Assembly (NCBI RefSeq): GCF_035969385.1 | Contig: NZ_JAYKKJ010000007.1 | Location: 1 to 64,000 of the forward strand | Source of the DNA: SELP01 sp035969385 | GTDB lineage: Bacteria; Pseudomonadota; Alphaproteobacteria; Rhodobacterales; Rhodobacteraceae | Direction of reading: 5' to 3' | DNA: 64,000 nt | Part shown: one piece after another, positions 51,131 to 59,487 of the stretch | How positions within the stretch are numbered: position 1 is the first letter of the stretch | Layout of the letters: each line of letters begins with the position of its first letter | The notes under the pieces: model-generated | Told to the model about the DNA's origin: nothing | Database searches by the model: none | What the model saw: only the letters and a program-made list of their open reading frames with translations | Program-made: the position numbers and the translations under genes

Positions 51131-51808
51131 TCAGGTCGCCTCGATCGGGATCAGGTCGGTGTAGATAAACCCGTCCCGCTCGACCGTTTCACCGGTTTTA
51201 ACGGGGATCGGCGCGGAAAAAATAGGCCCCGCCACGACGGCGGAATGGAACTCTCCGTTCTCGCCGCAGGGGTCCACGCCCTCGGGCAGCTCGGCCAGAA
51301 AGCGTTTGTCATAGCGTCGTCCGCACAGCGCGCGCGGCATTTTCGAGGGGTCACAGGTGACGATCCGCGTGTCGAACCCATCTGCGATGATCATCCGGGC
51401 CAATTGGTCGGTGGGAATGCCCCAGACCGGGAAGACCGGCGTGATGCCGGTCGGCGCCAGTTGCTTGATCCGGTAGTCCCGCACGTCCTCAAGGAAAAGG
51501 TCGCCAAAGACCATATGGGAAACGTCCAGCGCCTTCACCTTGTCCATCGCGGCCGCCATCCGGGCCTCGTATTCGGCATTGGAACAGGGAAAGGGCAGGG
51601 GCACTTCGATCAGCGGCAGACCGGCGGCGTGGGCCTGCGCCCGAAGGAGCGCGTTGCGTGTGCCATGCATCGCGACCCTGTCAAAGGCCTCGTTCGTGGT
51701 GGACAGCATGGCGACCACCTCGATCTCGCCCTCCTGACGGACCTTGTGAAGCGCATAGGCGCAGTCCTTGCCGGAGGACCAGCCGATGACGGCGCGGGGT
51801 TTGGTCAT
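51131..51808 (-). CDS. Dph6/ATP-pyrophosphatase-type adenosine nucleotide protein
   Basis: A 225-residue PP-loop protein related to diphthine-ammonia ligase (Dph6 family). The ATP loop is VIGWSSGKDCAYAL near residue 8, with PFPCSNAEYEARM near 72, VFGDLFLEDVR near 100 and the C-terminal DRIVTCDPSK/PCGENGEFH region near 165-190. Bacteria have no diphthamide, so the substrate of this bacterial branch is unknown. Start at 51808 overlaps the hisH stop (ATGA). It lies between hisH and the plus-strand gene. Confidence 0.8.
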   Translation of the reverse strand: MTKPRAVIGWSSGKDCAYALHKVRQEGEIEVVAMLSTTNEAFDRVAMHGTRNALLRAQAHAAGLPLIEVPLPFPCSNAEYEARMAAAMDKVKALDVSHMVFGDLFLEDVRDYRIKQLAPTGITPVFPVWGIPTDQLARMIIADGFDTRIVTCDPSKMPRALCGRRYDKRFLAELPEGVDPCGENGEFHSAVVAGPIFSAPIPVKTGETVERDGFIYTDLIPIEAT

Positions 51809-52446
51809 GGGGTCCACGTCAGGAAATTGCCGATCAGGCGCAGGCCGACGGCCTGGCTTTTCTCGGGGTGGAACTGGGTGCCGATGATGGTGTCGCGGCC
51901 GACAATGGCGGTGATGTCCCCGGCATAATCCACATGGGCGATCCGCTGGGACGGGTCCGTGACCTGCATGTGCCAGCTGTGCACGAAATAAGCGTGGTCG
52001 CCGGTTTCGATGCCGTCCAGAACCGGGTGGGGCTGGTCGATCACCAGATCGTTCCAGCCCATATGCGGCACCGGCAAGGAAGGGTCCGCCGGGGTGATCT
52101 TGACGATCTCGCCGAGGATCCAGCCAAAGCCGGGGGTTTCTTCATATTCATGGCCGACGGTTGCCAGCATCTGCATGCCCACGCAGATGCCAAGGAAGGG
52201 CACCGCCCGCACCTCGACCGCCTCGCGGATCGCCTCGGCCAGACCGTCGAACCGGTGCAGCGCCGCGTGACAGGCGGGAAAGGCCCCGTCGCCGGGCAGA
52301 ACGATCCGGTCGGCACGGGCCACCACATCGGCGTCCGAGGTCACGACGACCGTGCCGCCGCCCACCTCGCGCGCCATCCGTTCCAGCGCCTTTTGCGCCG
52401 AATGCAGGTTGCCGCTGTCATAATCGACAAGCGCCGTCAGGGTCAT
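51805..52446 (-). CDS. hisH: Imidazole glycerol phosphate synthase glutaminase subunit
   Basis: Class I glutamine amidotransferase supplying ammonia to HisF. The 213-residue protein has the nucleophile elbow LGICVGMQML near residue 83 with cysteine, and GTQFHPEKSQ near residue 191 with the catalytic His/Glu. The oxyanion and interface segments are intact. It overlaps hisB (ATGA) on one side and the PP-loop gene on the other. Confidence 0.95.
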   Translation of the reverse strand: MTLTALVDYDSGNLHSAQKALERMAREVGGGTVVVTSDADVVARADRIVLPGDGAFPACHAALHRFDGLAEAIREAVEVRAVPFLGICVGMQMLATVGHEYEETPGFGWILGEIVKITPADPSLPVPHMGWNDLVIDQPHPVLDGIETGDHAYFVHSWHMQVTDPSQRIAHVDYAGDITAIVGRDTIIGTQFHPEKSQAVGLRLIGNFLTWTP

Positions 52447-53030
52447 AGGGCACCCTTGGTCGACGGGATCGCATCCGCCTTGCGCGGATCGGTTTCCACG
52501 GCCATGCGCAGGGCGCGGGCGACGGATTTAAATGCGGCCTCGGCAATGTGGTGGCTGTTGAACCCGTGCAACCGGTCGATATGCAGGGTGATGCCGCCGT
52601 GGGTCGATAGCGCCTGAAAAAACTCGCGCACCAGTTCGGTGTCGAAGCTGCCGATCTTGGGCGTCGGCAGATCCAGATTGCAGATCAGGTAGGGGCGGCC
52701 CGACAGGTCCAGGGCGCACCGCACCTGCGCGTCATCCATCGCAAGGTGACATTCGCCGTAGCGGCGGATGCCCTTCTTGTCGCCAAGCGCCTTCGACAGG
52801 GCCTGCCCGATGGCAATGCCCGTGTCCTCGACCGTGTGGTGGTCGTCGATGTGCAGGTCGCCCTTGGCCCGGATCGTCATGTCGATCAGCGAATGGCGCG
52901 ACAGTTGGTCCAGCATGTGGTCGAAGAACCCGACCCCGGTCTGGTTGTCATAGGTGCCGGTCCCGTCAAGGTTCAGCTCGACCGAGATCTCGGTCTCGGC
53001 GGTCTTGCGGGTGATCGTGGCGCTGCGCAT
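52443..53030 (-). CDS. hisB: Imidazoleglycerol-phosphate dehydratase
   Basis: Dehydrates imidazole-glycerol phosphate to imidazole-acetol phosphate. The 195-residue monofunctional enzyme has the manganese-binding H-H-x-x-E motif in DDHHTVEDTGIAIGQ near residue 68 and the second copy in NSHHIAEAAFKSV near residue 158. GFFDHMLDQLSRH near residue 35 is the family core. It is the first gene of the minus-strand his unit, with a 172-base gap to the next gene. Confidence 0.95.
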   Translation of the reverse strand: MRSATITRKTAETEISVELNLDGTGTYDNQTGVGFFDHMLDQLSRHSLIDMTIRAKGDLHIDDHHTVEDTGIAIGQALSKALGDKKGIRRYGECHLAMDDAQVRCALDLSGRPYLICNLDLPTPKIGSFDTELVREFFQALSTHGGITLHIDRLHGFNSHHIAEAAFKSVARALRMAVETDPRKADAIPSTKGAL

Positions 53031-53202
53031 GGGCCTGTCCCTCGTCGTTTCGCGTCTTTGGCAGGCTATAGGCCGAAGCGGGCGCGGGGAAAAGGGGCAG
53101 GGCGCAGACCGGGCGGCTTTCGAATTCTCTGTGCCCTTTCAGCAAGTTTTAACTGAATGCTGCGAATCCTTCAGGAAGCCGGAGCCAGAAAGGACCGTTC
53201 AA

Positions 53203-53823
53203 ATGCACGCACTGATTTTCGATACCGACCCGACCGCGATGGTGCGGCAGGCTGCCATCCTGATGGACAAGGGGTTCAACGTGTCCTGCGCCGAAAGTCC
53301 CGCAACCGCGCGGGCCTTCCTGTCGTCGGGAACGGTGGACCTGTTGATCGCGGGGGCATCAGGCCCGGGGATGACCGACAGGCTGCGCGCGATGCTGCCC
53401 GTTTCGGGCAATGCCGACCTGTCGATCCTCGTGATCGGCGATGTGTCCGCGACCGAATTTCAATCCCTGTCGTCTGGCTTGCCCGGGTTCTACGGGATGA
53501 TCGGCCGGGCATCGGGGCCGGATGTCCTCACACAGCTTGCGGTGTCTGCAGTCGACGGGATCGACCTTGAACAGGGGCACCGGCGGCGGCAGCGGTTTGT
53601 CGCGGCGGCAATGGCTGCCTTGTCCCAGCGGGCAAAGGCGACCACCGCGGCCATAGCCCCTGCTGCCCCGGCGCGGCCCGCCCGCCCGGACCCTGTCCTG
53701 CCGTCGCTTGATGATTGGGCGCCGGTCCCAGCCTCTGCCCCCGTGGTCGAAACGGGGATCATCGGGCCACTTGCGCCGCCTAACCGCGACCCGATGCCGG
53801 ACCGGCGGTTGCACCTGTCCTGA
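53203..53823 (+). CDS. Degenerate response-regulator-like protein
   Basis: A 206-residue protein whose first about 120 residues fold like a CheY receiver: acidic pair D-T-D at residues 7-9, VDLLIAGASGPG near 50, and a GVMIGRAS-like strand near 100 (GMIGRASGPD). The phospho-acceptor aspartate is not where it should be (AGA instead of LLD) and the lysine is an arginine, so it is probably not phosphorylated. The C-terminal 80 residues are Ala/Pro-rich and disordered with no output domain. ATG 53203 chosen; upstream frame is antisense to hisB. Role unknown. Confidence 0.6.
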   Translation: MHALIFDTDPTAMVRQAAILMDKGFNVSCAESPATARAFLSSGTVDLLIAGASGPGMTDRLRAMLPVSGNADLSILVIGDVSATEFQSLSSGLPGFYGMIGRASGPDVLTQLAVSAVDGIDLEQGHRRRQRFVAAAMAALSQRAKATTAAIAPAAPARPARPDPVLPSLDDWAPVPASAPVVETGIIGPLAPPNRDPMPDRRLHLS

Positions 53824-53891
53824 CCGGCGCGCCGGGGATTGCAGCGCCCGGGCCAATGGGGCAGGGTGGCGGCCAAAGAAAAGAGGCCGCC

Positions 53892-54131
53892 ATGACCACC
53901 TGCGTATTCGTCCAGATCCGCTGCAAACCCGGCACCACCTACACGGTGGCCGATGCCATCGCGCTCAAGGAAATCCATTCAGAGCTTTATTCGACCAGCG
54001 GCGAATGGGACCTTCTGATGAAACTCTATATCCCCGCCGACGCGGACGTCGGGCATTTCATCAACGAGGCGCTGGGCGACATCCCCCAGATCGAACGCAG
54101 CATGACCACGCTGACGTTCAAGGCGTTCTGA
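53892..54131 (+). CDS. Stand-alone Lrp/AsnC ligand-binding (RAM) domain
   Basis: A 79-residue protein that corresponds to the C-terminal effector domain of Lrp/AsnC regulators without any DNA-binding part. The order of the beta-alpha-beta units is visible: CVFVQIRCKPG, ADAIALKEIHSELYSTSGEWDLLMKL and SMTTLTFKAF. Such proteins form oligomeric alpha/beta barrels that may bind amino acids. ATG at 53892. Followed by a secreted protein gene. No operon partner is obvious. Confidence 0.8.
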   Translation: MTTCVFVQIRCKPGTTYTVADAIALKEIHSELYSTSGEWDLLMKLYIPADADVGHFINEALGDIPQIERSMTTLTFKAF

Positions 54132-54245
54132 CCTTACCGATTGGGGCACCAACATCCGGTCCAGCATTGCGCCATCGGCATTTGTTGTGCCAGACTTTTC
54201 CCAAGCCAGCTGTCGATCAACTGGCCATTGGGAAAAGGACATAGG

Positions 54246-54608
54246 ATGAAATACTTTTCAAAACTGCGCATGGCCGGTGTTGCCATCACGTTGATTGCAG
54301 GTCTTGCGACCGTGGCAGAGGCCCAGAACCGCCGGGTTTATGCCGGTGCGGAGCTGCAGGCGATCAGCTGCGCGCGACTGTTCGCGATCACCTCGCTCGA
54401 TCTGGAGGCTGCGGGATACCTTTCGCGGCGTGATACCGAGGACATGGTAACCTACGCTGCCCTGATCCTTGACTACTACGTCTCTGGGACGAACGACCAA
54501 AAAATGGCCGCGATGCGCGGCTTGCAGGACCGGCATTCGATGGCCTCGACCTATTCGATGTTTGAACGCAATGCCAATTGGTGTCTGGCGACATTCCCGA
54601 TCCGATAG
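54246..54608 (+). CDS. Small secreted hypothetical protein
   Basis: A 120-residue precursor with a clear Sec signal peptide (MAGVAITLIAGLATVAEAQ, residues 9-27). The mature part has two cysteines (ISCARLF near residue 42 and NWCLATF near residue 114) that could form a disulfide and is otherwise helical and polar. No family is recognised. ATAGGATGA at the start gives AGG close to the ATG. A terminator follows at 54621. Confidence 0.75.
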   Translation: MKYFSKLRMAGVAITLIAGLATVAEAQNRRVYAGAELQAISCARLFAITSLDLEAAGYLSRRDTEDMVTYAALILDYYVSGTNDQKMAAMRGLQDRHSMASTYSMFERNANWCLATFPIR

Positions 54609-54620
54609 GCCCGGACAAAA

Positions 54621-54648
54621 ACGGCGCCCCGAAGGGCGCCGTGTTTTG
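54621..54648 (+). terminator. Terminator after the secreted hypothetical gene
   Basis: ACGGCGCCC (54621-54629) pairs perfectly with GGGCGCCGT (54634-54642) over CGAA and is followed by GTTTTGG. It separates the plus-strand genes from the opposing tRNA genes. Confidence 0.8.
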
Positions 54649-54655
54649 GTCCGAA

Positions 54656-54730
54656 TGGAGCGGGCGATGAGATTCGAACTCACGACCCTTACCTTGGCAA
54701 GGTAATGCTCTACCCCTGAGCTACGCCCGC
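54656..54730 (-). tRNA. tRNA-Gly (anticodon GCC), copy 1
   Basis: On the minus strand the sequence GCGGGCGTAGCTCAGGGGTA... folds to a cloverleaf: acceptor arm GCGGGCG/CGCCCGC, D-arm, an anticodon loop TTGCCAA and a T-arm with GTTCGAATC. TCCA is encoded at the 3' end. 75 bases with CCA. The identical copy lies 22 bases further on. Confidence 0.95.
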
Positions 54731-54752
54731 GCTGCCATTCGGCGGTCCAATC

Positions 54753-54827
54753 TGGAGCGGGCGATGAGATTCGAACTCACGACCCTTACCTTGGCAAGGT
54801 AATGCTCTACCCCTGAGCTACGCCCGC
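54753..54827 (-). tRNA. tRNA-Gly (anticodon GCC), copy 2
   Basis: A 75-base duplicate of the preceding tRNA-Gly, identical over its full length including the encoded TCCA. The gap between copies is only 22 bases, so they are probably cotranscribed and made from one precursor. Confidence 0.95.
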
Positions 54828-54921
54828 GCCGATTGGTGCGCGTCAGATAGGAAAACCGCGCGGGACGCGCAAGAGGAAAATGCGCCCCGCCCCCTGATTT
54901 CTGATCTGACCAACTTCAGGA

Positions 54922-56196
54922 TCACGACAATTGCGCCGCCGCCGCCCGCATGGCCGCCCGGGTCTGGTCAAGGTCGGCGTCGGTCAGGGCGAGGCAGGGA
55001 TAGGTCTTGCCCGGCGACTTGAATATCCCGCCAGCCCGCAACGCATCGTTCCAGACCTTGGCCCGTCCCCCGTCCGCCGCCTGAACCGCGCGGTAGTCGC
55101 GCGGCGGCTGGTCGGTAAACACCACTTCGAACAGGGTCGGGTCGCCGACGATCTGATAGGGGATGCCGGTCGGGTCGAGCGCCTCGCGCACCATCGTCTG
55201 AACTGCCTCTCCCAGCCCGCGCAGCCGGGCGTATTGCCCGTCGCGCCGAAGAACCTCCATCGTCTTCAGCCCGGCAACCGCCGCCACCGGATTGCCCGAC
55301 AGCGTGCCCAGTTGCATCAGCCAGCGGTCCGCGCCCACGGCGGGCTTGTCGAAATGGGCCATGATGTCCGCCCGCCCCGCGATCGCCGCCAAGGGGAAGC
55401 CGCCGCCGATGATCTTGCCCAGCGTGGCGATATCGGGCGTCAACCCGTAAAGGGTCTGCGCCCCGCCATAGTCAAAGCGGAACCCGGTCACCACCTCGTC
55501 GAAGATCAGGACGATGCCGTAGTTGTCCGCCTCGTCCCGCAACAGCTGCAGGAAACCGGGCAGGGGCGGGATGATCCGTTGCAGCGGTTCGACGATGATC
55601 GCCGCCACCTGATCCCCCCATTCGGCGAGGAGCGAGCGGATATAGTCGAAATCGTTGAAAGGCGCGATCAGCATCTCTGCCGCGACCGAGGTGGGGATGC
55701 CCGCGCTATCCGGCACCGCCTGCGGAAAGTTCACCCGCGCGGCGGGGGCCAGCGACATCTGCGCCTCGGCGCTCATCCCGTGGTAGCCGCCTTCGAATTT
55801 CACGATCTTGTCGCGGCCGGTGAAGGCGCGGGCCAGCCGCATGGCATACATGTCCGCCTCGCCCCCGGAGGAGACATAGCGGATCTGCTCGGCGCAGGGC
55901 ACGGCGCGGCAGATCTCCTCGGCAAGGTCGATGCCCGCGGCGTTGTTGGCGAAAAAGGTCATCCCTTTCGGCAGTTGTTCGAACACCGCCTCCAGCACCT
56001 CGGGGTGGCCGTGGCCCAGAAGCATCGGGCCGGACCCGATCAGGTAATCGACATAGTCGTTTCCGTCCTCGTCCCGGACGCGGGCGCCTTGCCCGTCGCG
56101 GATGACGATGCCGGGGTCGAAATTGCCGAAACCGCCGCCGGGCAGGACGGCGCGGGCGCGGGCGGTCCAGTCGGACTGGCTGTGAATGCGGTTCAT
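54922..56196 (-). CDS. Class III aminotransferase (glutamate-1-semialdehyde aminomutase-like)
   Basis: A 424-residue PLP enzyme of the class III family, in the branch that resembles glutamate-1-semialdehyde aminomutase and related catabolic aminotransferases. SSGGEADMYAMRLARAFTGR near residues 107-126 (ends SSGGEAD and FTGR), VIFDEVVTG-like text (LIFDEVVTGFRF near 236) and the PLP lysine in TLGKIIGGGFP near residue 262 are intact. It ends the five-gene minus-strand betaine operon, five bases after the second enolase-family gene. It probably handles an amino or keto intermediate of that pathway; the exact substrate is unknown. Confidence 0.82.
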   Translation of the reverse strand: MNRIHSQSDWTARARAVLPGGGFGNFDPGIVIRDGQGARVRDEDGNDYVDYLIGSGPMLLGHGHPEVLEAVFEQLPKGMTFFANNAAGIDLAEEICRAVPCAEQIRYVSSGGEADMYAMRLARAFTGRDKIVKFEGGYHGMSAEAQMSLAPAARVNFPQAVPDSAGIPTSVAAEMLIAPFNDFDYIRSLLAEWGDQVAAIIVEPLQRIIPPLPGFLQLLRDEADNYGIVLIFDEVVTGFRFDYGGAQTLYGLTPDIATLGKIIGGGFPLAAIAGRADIMAHFDKPAVGADRWLMQLGTLSGNPVAAVAGLKTMEVLRRDGQYARLRGLGEAVQTMVREALDPTGIPYQIVGDPTLFEVVFTDQPPRDYRAVQAADGGRAKVWNDALRAGGIFKSPGKTYPCLALTDADLDQTRAAMRAAAAQLS

Positions 56197-56201
56197 CGGG
56201 G

Positions 56202-57305
56202 CTACTCCAGAATCAGGTCGGGCTGGCCAAGCCGGTCGCGGTCGGGGGTGATGCCAAGGCCGGGGCAGTCCGGCGGGGCCAGCCGCCCTGCGCTGCGCAC
56301 CGGCCCGTCATCGGCAATGCGCGGGGACACATAGCCCGACAGGTCGCAGACGTTCAGCACCCGGCGCGGGTCCGTCGCCGCGCCCAGATGGGACAGGGCG
56401 GCGGTGGTGATGTCCGACCCCCAAGTGTCTTCGATGCACATCTTCGGGCCAAGGTGCAGGCACAGGTCGCGCGCCGCCCGCATGGCCGACAGCCCGCCGA
56501 ATTTCGACAGTTTCAGCGCCACCGCGTCCATCACCCCGGCCCGGTGCCCGTGCAGCAGGCTGGCGGTGTCATGTGCATTTTCATCCAGTTTCATCGGCAG
56601 GTTGGTGGCGGCCTTGACCCGGGCGCAATCCTCGATCGTGGCACAGGGCTGTTCCAGCATCACGTCGAACGCGGCCGCGGTCCGTCCGACCCGGATCGCA
56701 TCGAGCGAGGTCGCGCCGCAGTTCCAGTCCCCGTAGACCAGCGGCCCGGCGCCCACCGCCTCGCGCACGAGCCGCAGGCGGGCCACGTCGGTTTCCCAGT
56801 TCGCGTCAGCGCCCAGTTTCACCTGAAACTGGGTGATCCCCTGCGCCTGCGCGTCGCGGGCGATGCGGGCCATTTCTTCGGGGGCGATGCAGGTGATGGA
56901 ATGGTAAAGCGGCATATCCGCCGCCCGCCGCCCGCCCAGAAGCGCGAACAGCGGCAGGCCCGCCACCTTGCCGGTGATGTCCCACAGCGCGATGTCCAGC
57001 GCCGATTTGGCATAGCGGTGGCCGGGCAGCCAGTCGTTCACCTTGGCCATCAGCGCCTCCGGCCCGACCGGGTCGGCCCCAAGGATCACCGGGGCCAGTT
57101 CGATCAGGGCAGGGGCCACGCCGCGGGCATAGGCCGGCAGGTAATGGGGGATCGGGCAGACCTCTCCCCAGCCGGTCAGTCCGGCGTCCGTTTCAACCGC
57201 GATCACGGCGGTTTCAACGGTGTCGCAGGTCTTGCCATCGGCCATGTAATAGGCCTCGTGGCTGGTCAGGGGCAAGTGCCACAGGGTCAGTCGCGTGATC
57301 TTCAT
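56202..57305 (-). CDS. Enolase-superfamily enzyme, possibly cis-3-hydroxyproline dehydratase
   Basis: A 367-residue mandelate racemase/muconate lactonising-type protein: an N-terminal capping domain followed by a barrel. Metal ligands are in YGDWNCG near residue 190, MLEQPCATIED near 216 and LDENAHD near 241. Likely acid/bases are K in FQVKLGAD near 165 and K in LKLSKFGG near 263. The paralogue next door (hpbD) is an epimerase; this one's ends (MKITRLTLWHLPLTSHEAYYMADG, of which only the last 8 are quoted as EAYYMADG) resemble hydroxyproline dehydratases. Which reaction it performs is inferred. It overlaps hpbD by four bases (ATGA). Confidence 0.72.
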   Translation of the reverse strand: MKITRLTLWHLPLTSHEAYYMADGKTCDTVETAVIAVETDAGLTGWGEVCPIPHYLPAYARGVAPALIELAPVILGADPVGPEALMAKVNDWLPGHRYAKSALDIALWDITGKVAGLPLFALLGGRRAADMPLYHSITCIAPEEMARIARDAQAQGITQFQVKLGADANWETDVARLRLVREAVGAGPLVYGDWNCGATSLDAIRVGRTAAAFDVMLEQPCATIEDCARVKAATNLPMKLDENAHDTASLLHGHRAGVMDAVALKLSKFGGLSAMRAARDLCLHLGPKMCIEDTWGSDITTAALSHLGAATDPRRVLNVCDLSGYVSPRIADDGPVRSAGRLAPPDCPGLGITPDRDRLGQPDLILE

Positions 57306-58408
57306 CGGTAGACTCCAACAGGGTCGCCAAGCGCATCCTCGTCCGGGTGAACCCCAAGGCCCGGTGCCTCGGGCAAGTGCAGGTGGCCGTCGATGTTCCG
57401 GGGGCCGCGCCCGCCCGCGATGTCCACGGTCAGCATGTCCTGACAGGCCCAGACCGCGTGGCAATTGTCATCGGGGATGGTGGCAGCAAGATGCAGCGCC
57501 TCGCAATCGGCCAGAACGGAGCCGCCGGTGGCCATGACGAACATATCGATCCCATGGGCAAGGGCGATGTCGCGCATCCGCGCCGCCTTGGTCAGCCCGC
57601 CGACGCGATTCAGTTTGATCCCGAAGACCTCTGCCAGACCGTCGCGGGCGATCCGGGCGGCGTCCTGAAGGGTGACAAGGCTTTCATCCACGCTGACCGG
57701 GGCGGAATGCAGCGGCCGGATCGCGGCGATATCGTCCAGCGTTTCGCAGGGCTGTTCGAACATGACCTGAAGGTCCTCGGTCGCCCGCATGACCCGCAGC
57801 GCCTGCTGCCGGGTCCAGCCCCGGTTCACGTCATAAAGGACGATCTCGCCGGGTTTGCGGATCGATTCCACGTCGCGGATACGGGCGATATCGCGTTCCA
57901 CATCGCCCCCGATCTTGACCGAATGGGCCACGTATCCGCGCTGGCGGTAGCGGTCCATCACGGCGCGGGTTTCTTCCACGGTCTTTGCCCCGACGGACGA
58001 GGCGATGGGCCGCGGCGTGCGGCTGCCCCCGCCCATCAGGTCGGCAATCGGCAGGCCCGCCGCCTGTCCGGCGATGTCCCAGCAGGCCATGTCGATGGGC
58101 GATTTCGCATAAAGGTGGCCGGGCAGGGACAGGTCCATCACCCGCTCGACCTCCAGCACCTTGCGCGGGTCGAGGCCAAGGAGGAACGGTGCCATCGTTT
58201 CGATGCCCGCCCGGATGCCGGGGCCATGCGCGGGCACATAGGTATGCCCCCAGGGCGTGCCTTCGCCCCAACCGGTGATCCCGGCGTCGGTCTCAAGCTT
58301 CACCAGCGTGGCATCAAGGCATTCGAACTTCAGCCGCCCGCCAGACAGCCAATAGGGATGCTCCAGCGGCAGATCGACGTGGTAGACGGTGATCGCGGTG
58401 ATCTTCAT
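57302..58408 (-). CDS. hpbD: 4-hydroxyproline betaine 2-epimerase
   Basis: An enolase-superfamily enzyme of 368 residues that, in its characterised Paracoccus and Pelagibaca homologues, epimerises trans-4-hydroxy-L-proline betaine (and proline betaine) at C2 to start catabolism. Distinctive features are WLSGGRLKFE, GWGEGTPWGHTYVPAHG near residue 46, VAHSVKIGGD near residue 160 (one catalytic lysine), and FGIKLNRVGG near residue 262 (the second). Metal ligands lie in LYDVNRG, MFEQPCE and SVDESLV. Four-base overlaps tie it to the genes on either side. The match to HpbD is from memory of that family's sequence and is strong. Confidence 0.85.
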   Translation of the reverse strand: MKITAITVYHVDLPLEHPYWLSGGRLKFECLDATLVKLETDAGITGWGEGTPWGHTYVPAHGPGIRAGIETMAPFLLGLDPRKVLEVERVMDLSLPGHLYAKSPIDMACWDIAGQAAGLPIADLMGGGSRTPRPIASSVGAKTVEETRAVMDRYRQRGYVAHSVKIGGDVERDIARIRDVESIRKPGEIVLYDVNRGWTRQQALRVMRATEDLQVMFEQPCETLDDIAAIRPLHSAPVSVDESLVTLQDAARIARDGLAEVFGIKLNRVGGLTKAARMRDIALAHGIDMFVMATGGSVLADCEALHLAATIPDDNCHAVWACQDMLTVDIAGGRGPRNIDGHLHLPEAPGLGVHPDEDALGDPVGVYR

Positions 58409-59487
58409 GGGGTCACCACGATGTTGCCGGTGTGCTGCTTGGCGATAAAGGCTGTTTGGGCTGCGTGTAGCTGCTCCAACGGATAGGTGGCGGCCAGCGC
58501 CGGGCGGATTGACCCGGATTCAATGTAGGTCACAAGGTTTTCCATCACCTCCGGGTCGATCACGGTCGATCCGGTAAAGGTCAGGTCGCGCAGGTAAAGC
58601 GTCCGCAGGTCAAGGTCTACCATCGGCCCGGCAATCGCGCCGGAACAGGTGTAGCGCCCGCCGCGTTCCAGAATGTCGATCAGGGTTGGCCAATAGGGGC
58701 CGCCGACCACATCGGCGACGACAGTGATCCGGTCGTCGCCCAGTGCAGCGCGCAGGTTGTCCGGCGCGCGGGGCAAGACCCGGTCCGCGCCAAGGGCCGC
58801 GACATCGGCGTGCTTGGGTTCAGAGGCGAGCGCGATCACCCGTGCGCCGCGCCGCTTGGCCAGCTGCACCAGCGCACCGCCCACCCCGCCAGAGGCGCCG
58901 GGCACCAGAACAGTGTCCTCTGCCGTCACTTTCGCGCGGGTCAGCATCCCTTCGGCGGTGGAATAGGAACAGGAAAACGTTGCCAGTTCCGCGTCCGACA
59001 AATCGGACTGGATGGCGATGGCATTGGTGGCCGGGATCGTCGTGTATTCGGCAAACCCGCCGTCCCGTTCCGACCCGAAATAGCCGGTCTTGTTCTTGTC
59101 GGCGGGGTCCGCCGGATCGCGCAGCCAGTTGTCTGTGATCACCCGTTCCCCGATCCGGCCCGCGTCCACCCCGTCGCCTACGGCCACGATCCGGCCGCAG
59201 ACATCGGCGCCCTGAATGCGCGGGAACTGGATCGGCGATCCGCCCCAGGCCGGGTCGTCGTCGTTCAGGGCGGCAAAGGCGCCACCGGTCGTGGCCTCGG
59301 TCACGGCCTTGGAATACCAGCCGGACCGCGTGTTCACGTCGGTGTTGTTCAGCCCGCAGGCACCGACCCGGATCAGCACCTCTCCCGGGGCCGGATCGGG
59401 CCGGGGCCAGTCGTCGCGCATCACCATCTGGTCCATGTCGCCATGGCCCATCGTGACCATGGCCCGCATCGTCTTTGGAAGTGTCAT
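58405..59487 (-). CDS. Zinc-type medium-chain alcohol dehydrogenase
   Basis: A 360-residue medium-chain dehydrogenase in the quinone oxidoreductase/alcohol dehydrogenase group. GACGLNNTDVNTR near residue 38, GADVCGRIVAVGDGV near 92 and the nucleotide motif VPGASGGVGGALVQL near 193 are visible. The catalytic zinc cysteine of true alcohol dehydrogenases is not evident (CGLNNTD), so it may be zinc-free. It lies between the FAD enzyme and hpbD with ATGA overlaps on both sides, so it takes part in the same betaine route, for example in oxidising a hydroxy or aldehyde intermediate; that is inference. Confidence 0.75.
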   Translation of the reverse strand: MTLPKTMRAMVTMGHGDMDQMVMRDDWPRPDPAPGEVLIRVGACGLNNTDVNTRSGWYSKAVTEATTGGAFAALNDDDPAWGGSPIQFPRIQGADVCGRIVAVGDGVDAGRIGERVITDNWLRDPADPADKNKTGYFGSERDGGFAEYTTIPATNAIAIQSDLSDAELATFSCSYSTAEGMLTRAKVTAEDTVLVPGASGGVGGALVQLAKRRGARVIALASEPKHADVAALGADRVLPRAPDNLRAALGDDRITVVADVVGGPYWPTLIDILERGGRYTCSGAIAGPMVDLDLRTLYLRDLTFTGSTVIDPEVMENLVTYIESGSIRPALAATYPLEQLHAAQTAFIAKQHTGNIVVTP

